Notes under the pieces: model-generated
Database searches by the model: none
Told to the model about the DNA's origin: nothing
What the model saw: the letters and a program-made list of their open reading frames with translations, nothing else
Program-made: the position numbers and the translations under genes
Source: Combretum micranthum
Taxonomy: Eukaryota > Streptophyta > Magnoliopsida > Myrtales > Combretaceae
DNA: 64,000 nucleotides
Direction: 5' to 3'
Assembly (NCBI GenBank): GCA_024138025.1
Contig: JAMXBD010000395.1
Location: 124,001 to 188,000 of the forward strand
Shown here: piece after piece, positions 47,508-60,600 of the stretch
How the letters are laid out: the number at the start of each line of letters is the position of its first letter
How positions within the stretch are numbered: the stretch's first letter is position 1

Positions 47508-47920
47508 TAAGGTCTTGAACAAGTGCATATGCTATTAACTTACATCACAAGACGCCATAACAAACCAACAAAAACAAACAAAATAACCAGTCCTATACAC
47601 CTATAGTCCTAGCACTTTCGAATTTCCTCCATCTTCAATACTTCATTTTTCTTCCTTTTTCAAGCCTATCAAGACGATTCAATAAGCCCAAGATGACTAC
47701 TTTTGCACGCTCTGTCATCAACGGATCAACCCACGCAAAGATCAGGCACCATTAATGGAAAAAAAAAAAACAACATTTAACTACAATCACTAACCCTATA
47801 CTGGCTGAATATGTAGAAGCGGCGTCCAAGGTTAGCATCGGTCCATGATGTCTTCAACTAAATGTTCTAACCACAATGATAAATGGGTATGACTTCCATC
47901 TTCCTTTCATGAATCTGGCC
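47508..47920 (-). pseudogene. GRF zinc-finger fragment in unit 2
   Basis: Second copy of the minus-strand GRF pseudogene. A 36-bp deletion near 47740 removes the intron acceptor and the start of exon 2, including the SCGFF cysteine. This copy is therefore more damaged than the one in unit 1. The exon with TSWTDANLG is still readable at about 47803-47920. Confidence 0.65.
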
Positions 47921-48150
47921 TCAAGTTGTCCTAATTGAATTTTGGATTTCTTAGCGTCTAGTCGTTGAATGTATCACAAACTCCGTCTAATGTAGTGATA
48001 GATAGAATGATGAACAGTTAGGTAACATGGGAGAGAGGGTTTTTTAAGGGAGGTGGGAAAAAAACATTATTTTAATCCACTTAGGAGAGAGAAAATGTGG
48101 AAAAGCTTAGGTAGAGAGAAAATTTTGAAAAATGAACACGTAGGATATGG

Positions 48151-48333
48151 AAATATTATTTTAAAGAATCCTTATTGCCACGTCATCACTTCACTTGAAA
48201 AAAGGTCGAAATCCGGCCACATGTATTTTGGTGAAAAAAATAAAAGTTTAGGTATTTTTTTATTACAAAATTTTTTAAAAGTATATTTCCGTTACAAACG
48301 AAAAAGTTCAGCTACTATAGATGAAACTTACCT
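48151..48333 (-). repeat. Right TIR of MULE 2, duplicated copy (unit 2)
   Basis: Copy of the right TIR with the same CTTACCT end and the same flanking GTTTGAAGTT (48334-48343). With the left TIR at 39590, the locus holds one left and two right ends. Confidence 0.9.
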
Positions 48334-49197
48334 GTTTGAAGTTGCTAGAGAATGGTTTTTTGAGATGGCAATCCATATTTACATATGATCTTAGGGTTCG
48401 TTTGGATGGTTTGTCTTTTATCGACATTTATATCATATTTATTTTATATCAATATCTGATCTATTTGATTAATTATAAGTAAAAATGTATGTTTTTTATT
48501 GATATATGTTTTTAACATTCTATTTGAAAATGGCAGAAAAATGAAGTTAAAATAATAAAAAAATGACGAAACAAACAGTTATGTTGATAAATATCTTAAA
48601 GTTGCCTGCTTACTTATGTTTTGTAACTAATGGAGGTTGACTCAGTTCATAAAAACCAGCCATAGGATAAAACCCATCAAAGGCTTCTTATGTGGGCCGC
48701 TTGATATTTAATTTTTAAATGCCCTGATAAGCCCTCTCTAGTCCAAGAATAATTCTTACCTCGTAATGGTGTTTGGAATCAAATCCATCTTAAGTCCATA
48801 TGAAAATAACAAAACTTGAAAACCTTATATTTTGCATTCAATCCTTTGACTTCAACCCAAGAAAAGAGAAAAAATTATGCATAAAAGAAAATGATTAACG
48901 ACTTTTTTCTTTTTTGGGCCAAATTTATAGCGAGTCCAACGGTGTGTATAAGCAAGAATTACCTCAAACTTGCTAGTTGCCATACAAGCTAATTATGCCC
49001 ATTTACTACCAGGTCAAAGTTTCTGTCATGTAGCGCGACACACAAGTGAAAATGCCAAAAGATGCGATATGTATTAAGATTTCCTATTTGCAGCAGCATA
49101 TGATTGGAGAAGATACAGATAAGACAAGAACATGGATGGAGATAATACGCCATTCGGGGACATGGAAACTCGATCCTTACTACCAAAACTGCAAATA

Positions 49198-51010
49198 AGA
49201 ACGCTCAGCCTTTTGTGGAAGTGAAATCAAGTTAGAAATCATTCAAATAGCAAAGAGTCTACACTAACAAAATGTTCTGGATTCAAAGAGAGTAAATTCT
49301 GAACCATGAATGAATCTACTTCCTTGAATTGTATCCATCAATTACAACTCATGAAGTTGATACAAGACCAAATGACAAATCCTTCAGCCAAAAAAAAAAA
49401 AATGACATACGAAACAATATTGCCTTATTGTCTATGACAATCAACAAACAAATCCAATCATATACCTGACTATACCAAACCGCAAATGTTTGCACTCGGA
49501 CTATGAAATCTGTTTCCTCATTCTATGGAGAAAAATAAAAGATATACATAGCAGGCCTTACAGCCAAACAAAACTTTGTCGAGGTCCAAACTGGAACCCG
49601 GTCGACTGCTGTTGTCTGCTCCCGCAACAGACAACAAACTCAGCAAACCAACAATGCATAAAAAGAATACCTGCAATCATTCAAACAAAAGAAACATGCT
49701 TAATTTTGGTTAAACCACACGAGCAATCCAGGCCAAAATGGATAACTCATATTTTAACTTTATTTGCAGATAGGCAATCTGGACACTAAAGGGGACAAGG
49801 GTCAGTGTCTTGTAATGAGCCTGGAGTGAGAATTGATGACTTATGGGACTATTAGAGCAAGAAATTCATTACAATGACCACTAAATCCATGTCAAGGCAA
49901 TACACATCCCAAAAAGGTGCTCAACTGAGAATCTTTTTATTGTATATCAACTACAGCATTATTGGTCCATATCTAATTTGCCTAATCTTGTTAGGAAACT
50001 AAATCCTTAAACAAGCATATCCTTCTCCAGCAATCTCCCTTAGCACGAACTTTTTTTTTTTTTTACTCTTCGTGAGAATAAAAAAGGTGTTCAATATCAG
50101 TCCTTTCTGTATTCGAATGTTTTCATTGACTTAAAAATACGTTATATTGGATGCATCAACAATGTTCTCATAAGCTACCACAGGATCCAACCATCAATCC
50201 ACATACCATAAAACTTGTTCATATATTGTAAAGGTTTACATAAGTACAATGCATTGAACATTCAGCCAAACAGAAGATTCCACCATCGGTCTACATATTA
50301 TAAAACACACATAGATCTATTTCCCTAATTCAACTCCTTTTCGCAGCTAGTAACCCACATCCAACAATAATAGAGACCTTTCTCTGCTTAGGCTATCATT
50401 AGAGATTAACCTTTGTGCGAGCATATTTTTTTATTGCCAAGCTACTTCACCAGCTACACTAGGTCCAAACTACTATTGGAGAAAAGAAGCAATTAAATTA
50501 CTTAGGAAGCTTTATGTAGCATCCTCTCTACTGGATAAAAAAAATAATCTATCACGTGTACAGAAAATACAAGTCAAGAGCATCAACTACTGTGGACTAT
50601 GAATGTCTGATATAATGACTGATGAGATAGCCAAGGAAGCAATCCATCTTCACTCAAATACAGAAGAACTAACAGCTCAGTTTGAGCAGTTCAAAATCAC
50701 AAAAGTATCCTCAACATTGTAGATTGGTGTTTCATCAGATTGCAGAAACCAATTGGTCATCAACAGCAGAAAAAATGTGGAATAAGGCATGTACTGCTTT
50801 CATTGAGTTAAAAATAATATATCCTGGATGAACGTGAGAAGAATTTTGAGTTTCCACTTAAACAGGTGCTTGAGTCAAATCATGTTCCAATCCATATCTC
50901 AAACTATTGGGAAGTTGATTGAATTATTAATACATTTCTTACGTCAAGGATAGAAATTAAGTACCACAGCCTCAACAAAATGCAAGCAAACAGTGCGATC
51001 TTAAAAAGAA
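49198..51010. other. Intergenic DNA between duplication and TPR-PB1 gene
   Basis: About 1.8 kb, AT-rich, with an A-run near 49390 and a T-run near 50050. The open frame at 49490-49789 has no recognisable motif. I see no gene or transposon end here. Confidence 0.55.
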
Positions 51011-51016
51011 TTTATT
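51011..51016 (-). terminator. Candidate polyadenylation signal of TPR-PB1 gene
   Basis: TTTATT on the plus strand is AATAAA on the minus strand, about 100 nt past the stop codon. The spacing is plausible, but there is no transcript evidence. Confidence 0.4.
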
Positions 51017-51114
51017 GCTGCAACAAACAAAGATGAAAAATGACTCACTTATCTTGACATTCAATACAAAGCTCAATCTGCATCCCCATGCCAGTAACTG
51101 ACCAACAACCAAAT

Positions 51115-53953
51115 TTATATGTGTTCCAAAAGGGAATGAAGTTTAGGGACCTGCCGGCGAAACAATGGTTCTAGGCGGAAGGATGGAACGCCAATTTGCC
51201 ATCGTTTAGCATCATACATCTCATTCCAAGCCTGAACAATCTCATCAATTTTGAAACCTAGACAGGAAAAGTTTTCACATGATTAGTCCCTCCAATCCTA
51301 CCTGTTTTGAAATCCATAAGAGAATGCAGGAAATAAAAAGAATATTGAAGAATAGACAGGTCTACCACGACATCAAATTCATTATATTACTTGTAAAGGA
51401 GAACTTTTCCAAACCACCTAAGTCAGGTGATACAGGACATACCCTTACACTAATGCATGCACCACTGACCTTAAAGCTATTGAATAATAAAAACGAACCT
51501 CAGAATGAAACCTAGACAAGCTTTTCTTTGATAACATAGACTTGCATCTTAAATAAATGTCTATAATAATCAGATTTTTATTGAATGGATTAATGCAGGT
51601 GCTTGAACATGTAAGGATATGGCTCACACAGTTTTTCGTTATTTGATTTAACAACCCACTGATCTGGAATTTCAACGTGATATCAAAGTGGAAAAGTTAA
51701 ATTTAAATCCAACTTCATTTTTTATTTTGATTTAACTATTTACAAACGAAGGGGCTTTAATCAATACCTCAGCCCACACATGAAGGCAACACTACAATTT
51801 AAAACATAGCGACCATTCTTGTTTATGAGCCTAAGCTTAATTTTTAGATGAGGAGGTGAAACAACAAGATTCAGCAAAATCACAACTGGAAAAAGATCAT
51901 CGCCCCTAAGTAATTGGCCATTACAAGAAGAACGTAAAACAAATTTCCACAAAAGCAAGGTAGGTATTTATGTCTTACCTTCTAAAGCAGTTTCATTTGA
52001 ACAATGATTCTTTATCATGACAGCTATGTCTGTGGGAGATGCTCCAGCAAGTTCAAACTTCTCCACCGCAACCTCTAAGCATTCTTCCCAAGTTGGTAAC
52101 TCCAGTCTATACTCTACAACAGAGCGCTCATAAAGCAGAGTACCCCAGAGAAGGTAAATTTGGGATTTCATGTTAGTAACCTGTTCAGTGGCTTCATCAG
52201 CAGATACTTCCTTGAGAAGTCCATCAAGTCCCATTTTCTGTAACAAAGATTTGTGTTCCTCAGAGTTAGAGAGTCCATTAAGACGCCGCTCCTCCATTTC
52301 TTCCCATATTTGCATGCCTCTATCCATGCTATCCTCAGCCTTGTTGTATAGTGTTAAGACTTCTGAAACAGGTCCACTCTCCAAGTCCATGTCACTACCA
52401 ATGGCATAATACCAGCATAGCTTTGCCTGCTCAAACTGTTGTTGGCCAAGTGCAAGCAAACCTTCGTAGAAGTCAGGCATAATTTTTAAAGCTTCCTCGT
52501 ATCTTAATCCTGCTTTTATATACTCCTTCTGCGCCCAATCATAAGCTGATTTAATCTTTTGAAGTATATCATCCCTAGATGCATCCTCGGGGAAGGAAAC
52601 ACGCCTCCTTGCTTTTGACATGTGAACATTCCCCCAATTTAACAAGGCTAAAGCTGCCATCTCCTGGAACTTTTCAGCTGCAATCTCAAAAAGCTTTTGT
52701 GCATCATCACCTGTAACAACATCTTCCATAGCCTCCGAGTAGAGCTTCATTCCAACTTCATGAATATCCAAGTAAGAGTCTGAATCAAACCCAACATGGT
52801 TCTTAAACAGACGAGCAAACTGAACAATCCAATCCTCTATGCAGAGGGAGCCTTTCTCAATATTGCCCTCTTTCTCCAAGTCTCCATTCTCACCTTCACT
52901 TGCTTTTTCATCACTCTTGCAAGACTCATCATCCTTCATTCCCTCGTAAACTGGTTCCTGATCAGGACTAACCTCAGAAACATACAATCTAAATGACCCT
53001 TGTTGATCACCTGATGCTTCAGCCAACCTCAGCTCATTTGTAGTAGTGATAGTAATCAAATCACCCTCCTGATCTTTGTACTTGATAAGAACAGCCTTCA
53101 ATCCAGGAAACCTATCCAGGACAACATCCCTCACCAACCTTATACTACAATCAATCGACAACTGTGCCCATCTAATGTCCTCACCAAAAACCAACTTCAC
53201 CGTCCTTGTGACCACTTTGTGCTCCTCCTTGACAGCCTTAGTCCCCTCATTCTCTTCATCAATAGTCTTTAAAACCACTTCCTTATCTTTCACAACACTC
53301 CCCTTCTCAACCACAACCTCCTTCTCCTCCACCTTCTTCTCAGCACTACTTTTACCGCTCCTCTTCTTTTTTGACTTCTCCTTTGCTAACTTACGCGGTG
53401 GCGAGGGAGTAACTGGAGTAACCGAATCAACACTCTCAGAAACGACTTCTTTGTCCTCCTCCTCAATAATCATACCCTTTTCGCTCATAGCCTTCTGTAA
53501 CTCCTCCGCCATCTCCACTGCGGTGGAATTATTCGGCTCAATGCTTAAAACTACTTTAACATCTCTGAAAGCCAAATCCAACCTATTCAATGCCTCATAA
53601 CACCTAGCACGCCTCAATAATGCTTTACTATACCTAGGGGACACTTGCAATGACAAATTACATTCATTGATAGCTCTCGGGTATTCACCGAGACCCAATT
53701 GCATATAACAACCAGCCATATTGGTACGTAGATAAGCTACATCAATGTGGTTCTTAGGCAAAAGCTTAAGAGCCTTTTCATACTTCAACATAGCACCTTC
53801 GTGATCACGTTTTTGAAAAAGCCTGTTACCTTCTTCCTTAAGTTCTTGTGACATGGTGATGAAAACTGCAGTGTCCTCATCGAATGATTTTGAAGGTTTG
53901 ACTTGCTTACCCTGACCAAGTATTCCTTTCTTCTTCCCAGTTGGCTTCCCCAT
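51115..53953 (-). CDS. TPR and PB1 domain protein, Phox/HIP (CLMP1-like) family, 705 aa
   Basis: Two exons on the minus strand, 53953-51979 and 51257-51115, joined across a 721-nt GT-AG intron: GAAG meets GTTTC, giving EGFKIDE. I chose the ATG at 53953 ([10 protein letters not shown]) over one five codons upstream because family members begin this way. Residues 36-141 form three TPRs. Carboxylate-clamp residues K39/N43, N78 and K110/R114 are present, so binding of HSP70/HSP90 tails is likely. A charged Lys/Glu linker follows, then a PB1 domain at about 250-328 with the basic Lys of TVKLVF and an acidic YKDQEGDLI patch. A helical C-terminal half follows ([13 protein letters not shown]), ending with [11 protein letters not shown] and FRLEPLFRR in exon 2. 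Arabidopsis relatives include CLMP1, which affects chloroplast positioning. The gene looks intact. Confidence 0.92.
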
Positions 53954-54420
53954 TGAAAAACCACACAAAATACTAAACTAAGATTCCCCAAAAGAAATAT
54001 AAACTTTTGTATTGGAATCTTAGCAAAGATCAAAACTTTATTGCTAAGAATTCAATCTTTTGCAACACCCACTTCACAAATTCATTAAAAAAATGTTGAA
54101 TTTCGATCAAAAACACGAAATCAAAGAGCTTTCAGAAATGGATTGCTTCAAAACAAACACAAAACCAATATACACCCAGAATTTGATTTTTCAAATGGAA
54201 AACTAAACTAGACCCCTTTTGCTTCAATTTATACTCGTGTTTTCGGGAATAGAAATCTGGGGTTTTAAGAGGGAATATTAGCAGCAAATCTCAAATAAAA
54301 AATTTGGGTTAGTGAGAGAGAGAGATAGAGATTAGGCGGTAATATAATAATGAATGATAGGGTTTTGGTTTTAAGATATTATTTTATTCATTTATTTTAA
54401 TTTATTGTTTTGGGAGGCGA
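53954..54420 (-). promoter_or_regulatory. 5' leader and promoter region of TPR-PB1 gene
   Basis: Sequence upstream of the minus-strand start is AT-rich, with a CT microsatellite (GAGAGAGAGA on the plus strand near 54314-54330), common in plant 5' leaders. No TATA box is clear enough to call. The transcription start is not defined. Confidence 0.35.
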
Positions 54421-54777
54421 ACGCGAAATCGTAAAAGGAAAGACAGAGAATTCGTTTCCTGTTGTGATGGATGCAAAATTGGCAGTCGTGGGGCGAACTC
54501 GCTGCAGGTCAACTTTGGCAGGAGACGGCTTTACGCTTACACGCTGGATACCCACACCCACTCTCATTCCTAGAGCGTGTGTGCATGTAAGGATGCAAGC
54601 TGGACTACCAATCTTGGAAAAAATAAAAAATAAAAAAACCTAATTCATATGGAAAATAAAAAATTAACTAGTAAAAATAAAATTGGAATAATATGATACT
54701 TGTTGTATTATATGATTTTGTGTTAAAAATAAAAATAAATTGAATTTACCATGACTTAGTATTAATTATTCAACACG

Positions 54778-54778
<1 letters not shown>

Positions 54779-54810
<32 letters not shown>
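54779..54810 (+). repeat. (ATT)n microsatellite
   Basis: About ten perfect ATT units, followed by a short TCATA repeat. It is a likely length-variable marker. Confidence 0.95.
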
Positions 54811-54811
<1 letters not shown>

Positions 54812-57480
54812 CATATCATATATAAAATAGAAGTTCTTATTACAATTCTCTATATTAAGAAAGGAAAAGGAAAAATTAATATTTTGAAAAAAATTATAAA
54901 AATACCAAAACAAAAATAATATAAAAAATAGGTAACTTGAGCATGTCTCTTTTAAAATGTAATGGATATGTCTCTTGAAAAAATGAGTTCATCACTGATG
55001 TTGTATTGATAAAAACGATTATTGTAAATACTAAAAAAATTTTGTCGACTTATAACCACTCTTCTTCCTCACTCAATCAAACAAAAACTCTCTCCCAAAA
55101 TGATTAGTCCCAAATCCGATACTCCACATTCACTATACTGGGGTCTTGCAGTTATTGGATTTTGATTTATGTAATTTTGGACAAAAAACCCTAGCCAAGT
55201 GCATTATGTGTTTGGATAAGTTCATCAAAATGAATTTTTATATCCTAACTGTTTAATATACTTATCTTATTCATTAAGACAAATTTTAGGACACAAATTG
55301 TTATTACGACATCCATAAAAAAGTTTAAGGTTTTTATTAGCATGTTATTGATTACTTTATTATATCCAATATAGCTCTGTAAGGTATTATATTTGCAATC
55401 CATGTTTATGATAAACTTTGTTTTAGTGTATAGGTTAAACAACACTTTGGTGTGTAAATACTTGATTTAGGTGTTGCATGCAACTGAAGCTTTATCAGCA
55501 CCTTTCTTCTGTTTTCTATGTAGTGAGACTTTGTCGATTCATGCAATTGAAAATGCATGCGAGTTTATGGGTCTTTTGTAATGGGAGGGAGTCACCATGT
55601 TTTGATTTTTTTTTTTATACAAATCCTTATTAGATGAACCAAAGGATATATTAACTTAGAGGTAACAATAAGACAAAACCTTCTAGGTTTTAAACATTTA
55701 TTTCCTATCCCAAGTGGCTCCATTATGTATAATGCTTGTTCAATTTTCTAGTTTAGAATATCATTACAATATTTCCCAATCTGAAATTGTGCATATAGAT
55801 ACACTTCAGATCTATAAGAATGACATACATATTACTTAATTAGATACAAAATTCATAAAGCATGTTCAACTGCTTCCATGGCTATATTCTAGTGTGGAGG
55901 CATGGAGATTTGTTTAGAAGAAGGGGAGAAGACAAAGGTAGCAAGAGCAATAGCTTCTTCTTGATTTTCATTCCTATTTCCATCTAATGATTCTTTGTAT
56001 AACTTTATTTATTTATTTTGTACTGGCACACATTAAACCTTATCAATGAAGGGTTTTATTGCATTTTCCTTTTAGTCTTACTTGTTCTTTTGCTAAAAAA
56101 AGTTGTATGGCTAAATGGAATCGAAGTATTAAGTGGATATCTTACAAAGTTTATAAGTATATTATAGATATCGGGTGAAGTAGTTGAAAAGTAATGTTTG
56201 GAGTAGCTGTATCCTACATATACTATAGAATATGTTTTTCATCTTGTATTGGTAGGTAAATTACTTATAGTTTGTTATTCAGATACAGATGATTAGTGTT
56301 GCAAAAATTATAAGCCACGAAAAAATAATAAACTTATCTTTTAAAGAAACAAGCTCACTTTAAATAAAATAAACTTATCTTTTCAAAAGACAATTGCAAT
56401 CAATTATATTTATTACTTTTCAAATTTTGAATATAAAATAGAGCTTTTTTTAGTCTAAAATCAATATCATCATAAGCTTATCTAATAATCTTGGGATTAG
56501 CATCAAATATCTTATAATATTATGCATATAATTATGAGCTCATCGATAATATCTCTCCAAAGTTCTTGTTTGCGATCAACTTTATTATATAATCAAGAAT
56601 TAACCTATTATTCGAATTTAGAAAACTCTAATAACTCATCACCTGTTTGTTCAAATTTTAGTGTTTAAAATCAAAGTAAATTTCGGTCCAAAATAAAAGA
56701 AAATCAAAGTAAATTGCTAGGCGAGTTATTTGAACCGCAACGATTGGCGCGTGATACGCACGTGGGTTTAAATAGGTTGACAGATGACTGATGAGTCAAA
56801 TTTGCTGGAAAGAGGGACAAAAAACTCAGTCCGCTCTGTATTAATGCAATAAAATTGGTAAAAACTTTTACGTACCTGAATAAAATAGTGATAGTGGTGA
56901 GACACGAGGCGGTGTCTAGTACAATTGGTACCAAAAAGAATGTTCTACTTGTACTATGTAGTATTTCTTTCATACTGGGGAACTTTTTACACCACGAAAT
57001 GGACATATTTTTGGAGTGCAGTGCTACAGAGTAATAATTGGCAGGTGTCCTTTCAAAACCTTCTTTGGCCTTTTAACATTTAGGAAAGTTTCACAATGAT
57101 GTCCTACCTATTGGTCAATTATTTAATTTTTTTTATTATAACAATAAATATATTATTTTTTTAGTGATGTACTTATAATTAAATATAAATTTAAATTATT
57201 AAATATAATTAATAAGATTGATCATGATTAAAAAAATAAAACTAAACAATAAAATATTCTTAACATTGGTTATATTAAACTTATCCCTCATTAAATAGAA
57301 TACACGATATAATATTTTACATTCCTTATGTGATGGATTAGATCTCGAATAGGTATGATAGAGAGAATGGTTTTAATTTGTAAAATTGAGACTATAGTAT
57401 AATATACTCTCTTTTTATTTTAACTAATAAAAACTTCAATGATACAAAATATGTTATAGAATCTAATTAGTAACAAATAG

Positions 57481-57640
57481 ATAGGGTTAGGCAAACAAGC
57501 CGTGGCTCGCAAGCTGGCCCGTTTAATTTGTTTATAAAACAAGTTATGAATGACCTTTTTTGTCCATTTTTACCCAACTTGTTTAACTTGTAAGCTAGTC
57601 TGTGATGGACTAGGTCAGCGCGCTTTGGCTCACTTGTAAA
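57481..57640. repeat. GGCTCGCAAGC-word repeat, possible MITE fragment
   Basis: It begins TAGGGTTAGGCAAACAAGCC and is rich in AACTTGT and ACAAGTT words in both orientations, ending near GGCTCACTTG. The composition resembles other hAT-like short elements in plants. The ends are not defined. Confidence 0.35.
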
Positions 57641-60600
57641 AAGATTTAGAAAAATAAAAGGACGGGGATGGATTGATTGAAATAATCCTAATGCTAGCAT
57701 AACCTAAGTAGTAATACATAATCTAACTAGTGGAAAAACATGGGAAATTTTGAGCCAATTAAAAAAATAAACAAGATAATGTAACTAAGTAGATGAAATG
57801 AAATACATAGTATGGTTAAGTGAATTAGCAAATTCAAATTAGAAATTGATTTCAATTTGAAATAAAGATTAAACTATACAAATTTTTCATTTTATTATAC
57901 CAAATAAATTAAATCAAACCTACATATTAAATTAGCCATCTACTCAAATTACAATTTCCCAAATTTTCTAATTTTTTACAAATTAAATACCTAATTTTTT
58001 CAACACTCTAAATTCATCTAAATGCATATCTAGCCACCTAATTAACTAAATTTATTTCACCATCTTCAAATTTGCTATATTAAATTCAAAATTTAATATA
58101 GCTACCTCTTAAGCCATTTTAACCTCTAATTATGTCTTACGGCCCTAATCAAATTATCAGTCCAACCTACTAACCACCTTAATCCTTAACCTACCTAAAA
58201 ATCTTTTAGAACCTAACACATCACTATTCTTATCTATTTCAATTGTTAGCAGAATTTTTGATACAAGCATTATTCCATGCCAACTCATAAGCTCTAATTG
58301 CCATCAAATGTCCTTGTCTTTGTCCTACTCTCTTTTTGCAAAATGAAACCCTAATGCACCCTACAGTAAGCACCACTTCGCCTCTCCATCAAGAAAAAAA
58401 TTTCACTTCATTTTTTCTCTCAAAACAAAACCTAAAACAGTACAAACCCATTTCTCTTATCAAAATCCCAATATGTACTAAATCTTCTATGTTTTATCTA
58501 TCATTTAAACCACCTAAAAATCCTCAATAATCTCTATTTTTCTTTTTGAAATTAGGTGTTTATCAAGAGGCATTTTGGTTTTAGAGATAAAAGAAACTTC
58601 ATCAAGTTCCTAGAAGTAGGATAGTGAACGGTTTAACCTTGTAGTGCTGCTACAAGAAAGTATTTTGATTAGTTTGTGTAATAATGCAATGTATTAGCAA
58701 ATAATATGATATAATAGTAAAAATATAAAAAAAAATGATTTAGGTAGAATAACAAGCATTAATTAGCTTAAGTGAAATAAGTTGATTTTGGCATTGTGTT
58801 TGTATGATTTATTATGTTGGTGATATAAATATGATGAATATGGAATGACATGACATATATTCTATTTTGATATGATTTATGTGACTTTACAAATAAATTT
58901 TCATGATGAAGCTAAATAAATATAAATATAATAAAACTGGACATAATATAAGCACGTATGAATGCATACTTTGTAATATTAGTTATGGTATTAATGAATT
59001 TATTTTTGGGTAAAATTTATGGAAATGATATTTTAGTATTTTAGGATGGAAACAAGAGAACTAGGATTTTTCAACTTGGTTTACTATTTTTCAAAGCCTA
59101 ATAGGTGCATTTCTTAAGAAACATAAATAAAATATCAAACAAATTTATTTTTACATGATATTTTTATGGTTGATATTTTTCTATGTCTAGTAGTAAATTA
59201 AAAATTTTAGTAAATTTTTTTAAGGCCACTTACTATTTTTAAAAAATATTTAATTGTGGCTGACAAAGTAAAACGTCCTTTGAACTGTTGTCTTCAAGAG
59301 GTCGAACAAGCCACCTTTCAACCACCTTTAACCACCGCCCTTAGGATATCTAGTTTGTGTTTGAAAAGTGAACTTGATCAAAATCTGTGAAAATTGAGTT
59401 GAACGAGTTTAAAAACATCCTAGCGCGTAGTTAAATCCTTTCAACAATGTTTTTGGTTAAAACTAAGTGATTTAGCCTAATTAATTATCTAATTAGCTAT
59501 AATTAGTTAATTTATGTATATTTTAATTTATTAGGCTTTTTAAAAATTAAAATTGGATAAATATTTAAATTGCCAAATTATGTTGCTTAGGCATAATAGG
59601 GATTTTAGTTATAAAATTGTATAAATGGACATGTTATGGGCTTAAACCAATTTAAATAAATAAGTATGGACCTTGATGTGTAAAATGAACTTACTTGGTG
59701 ATTTAGACCTCAATTTAATTAAATAGGACTTAAATGGGTTAAATGTGCCGAATCGAAATATGATAGACTTTTAACTATATAAATAGGCTTCAAATGGATA
59801 GTTAGCAATAAAATGGACTTTATAAATATTTGGACATTAAAAGTGAATTAATAATTTTTTTAAGGATTGGGCTAAAATAACCTAAACAATAACGATATGA
59901 TCAATATGACCTAAATGGCTTAAAATGGGCCAATATAGTATAAATAGGTTTAATATGACTTAAATAATTTAAAATGGACTTAGAAATAAATTTAGGACCA
60001 ACTTGACTAATAAAATTAATTTTGGGCTTTAATAATTCACTATAGGCCCAAATACTAAAATATGATCCAAGTTGACTAAATAACTACAAATAAGGTTAAA
60101 ATTGATATAAAAACATAATCTTAGGCTCCATCGTTTGATTTCTAGCCAATTAGGCCTATTCACACTAAATGGGCTCAAACTAAATCCTATAACGTCCTCC
60201 TTAGCCAATTAGGGTCTAAACCCTCCAAAATTTAGCCTATACATAACTTTATGGTTTATGGGCTTAAATTTCATAATACAAACCCAATACCCTTTACCTA
60301 ATCTAATTGGAACTATTTATAAAATAACTAAGTCCATTATCGATTATAGATATTGAAATACTTAATTGGGTTCAAATTCCTCTCATGGGCTCAAAAGCCA
60401 TAAAAATACACTTTATGGGCCTAAATATGAAATTAAAAAGCCCAATCACTAAATTAGGTTATCATTAATTCTAATTGAGCGTGAATATAATTCTTATGTT
60501 TAATGACCAATATTTACTTTAATTGGATCAAATTTCAAAATAAATTCCAATTCTATTTAATTTAGTATCTATATTCCTTAATGAGCTTAACGTCTAAATT

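Larger units (their letters stand above)
46044..49197 (+). repeat. Tandem segmental duplication, unit 2 (3154 bp)
   Basis: Head-to-tail copy of 42883-46043. The junction is ...CTGCAAATA followed by ATCTTAAAATCAC; the unit ends at the same CTGCAAATA word at 49197, where unrelated sequence begins. It keeps bases lost from unit 1 near 46190-46220. It has its own 36-bp deletion near 47740, between two CAAAGA words. The left half of MULE 2 is absent, so this is not a second insertion. Confidence 0.93.

Noticed and set aside
46044..49197. A second independent MULE insertion
   Set aside because: The left TIR and the N-terminal and catalytic parts are absent, and both breaks match a tandem duplication of 42883-46043.
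49490..49789. 99-codon plus-strand open frame
   Set aside because: No recognisable motif and no flanking exon or regulatory context.
53076..53600. 174-codon plus-strand open frame
   Set aside because: It is the antisense of the Lys/Glu-rich linker and PB1 region of the TPR-PB1 gene and has only Ser/Thr/Leu low complexity.
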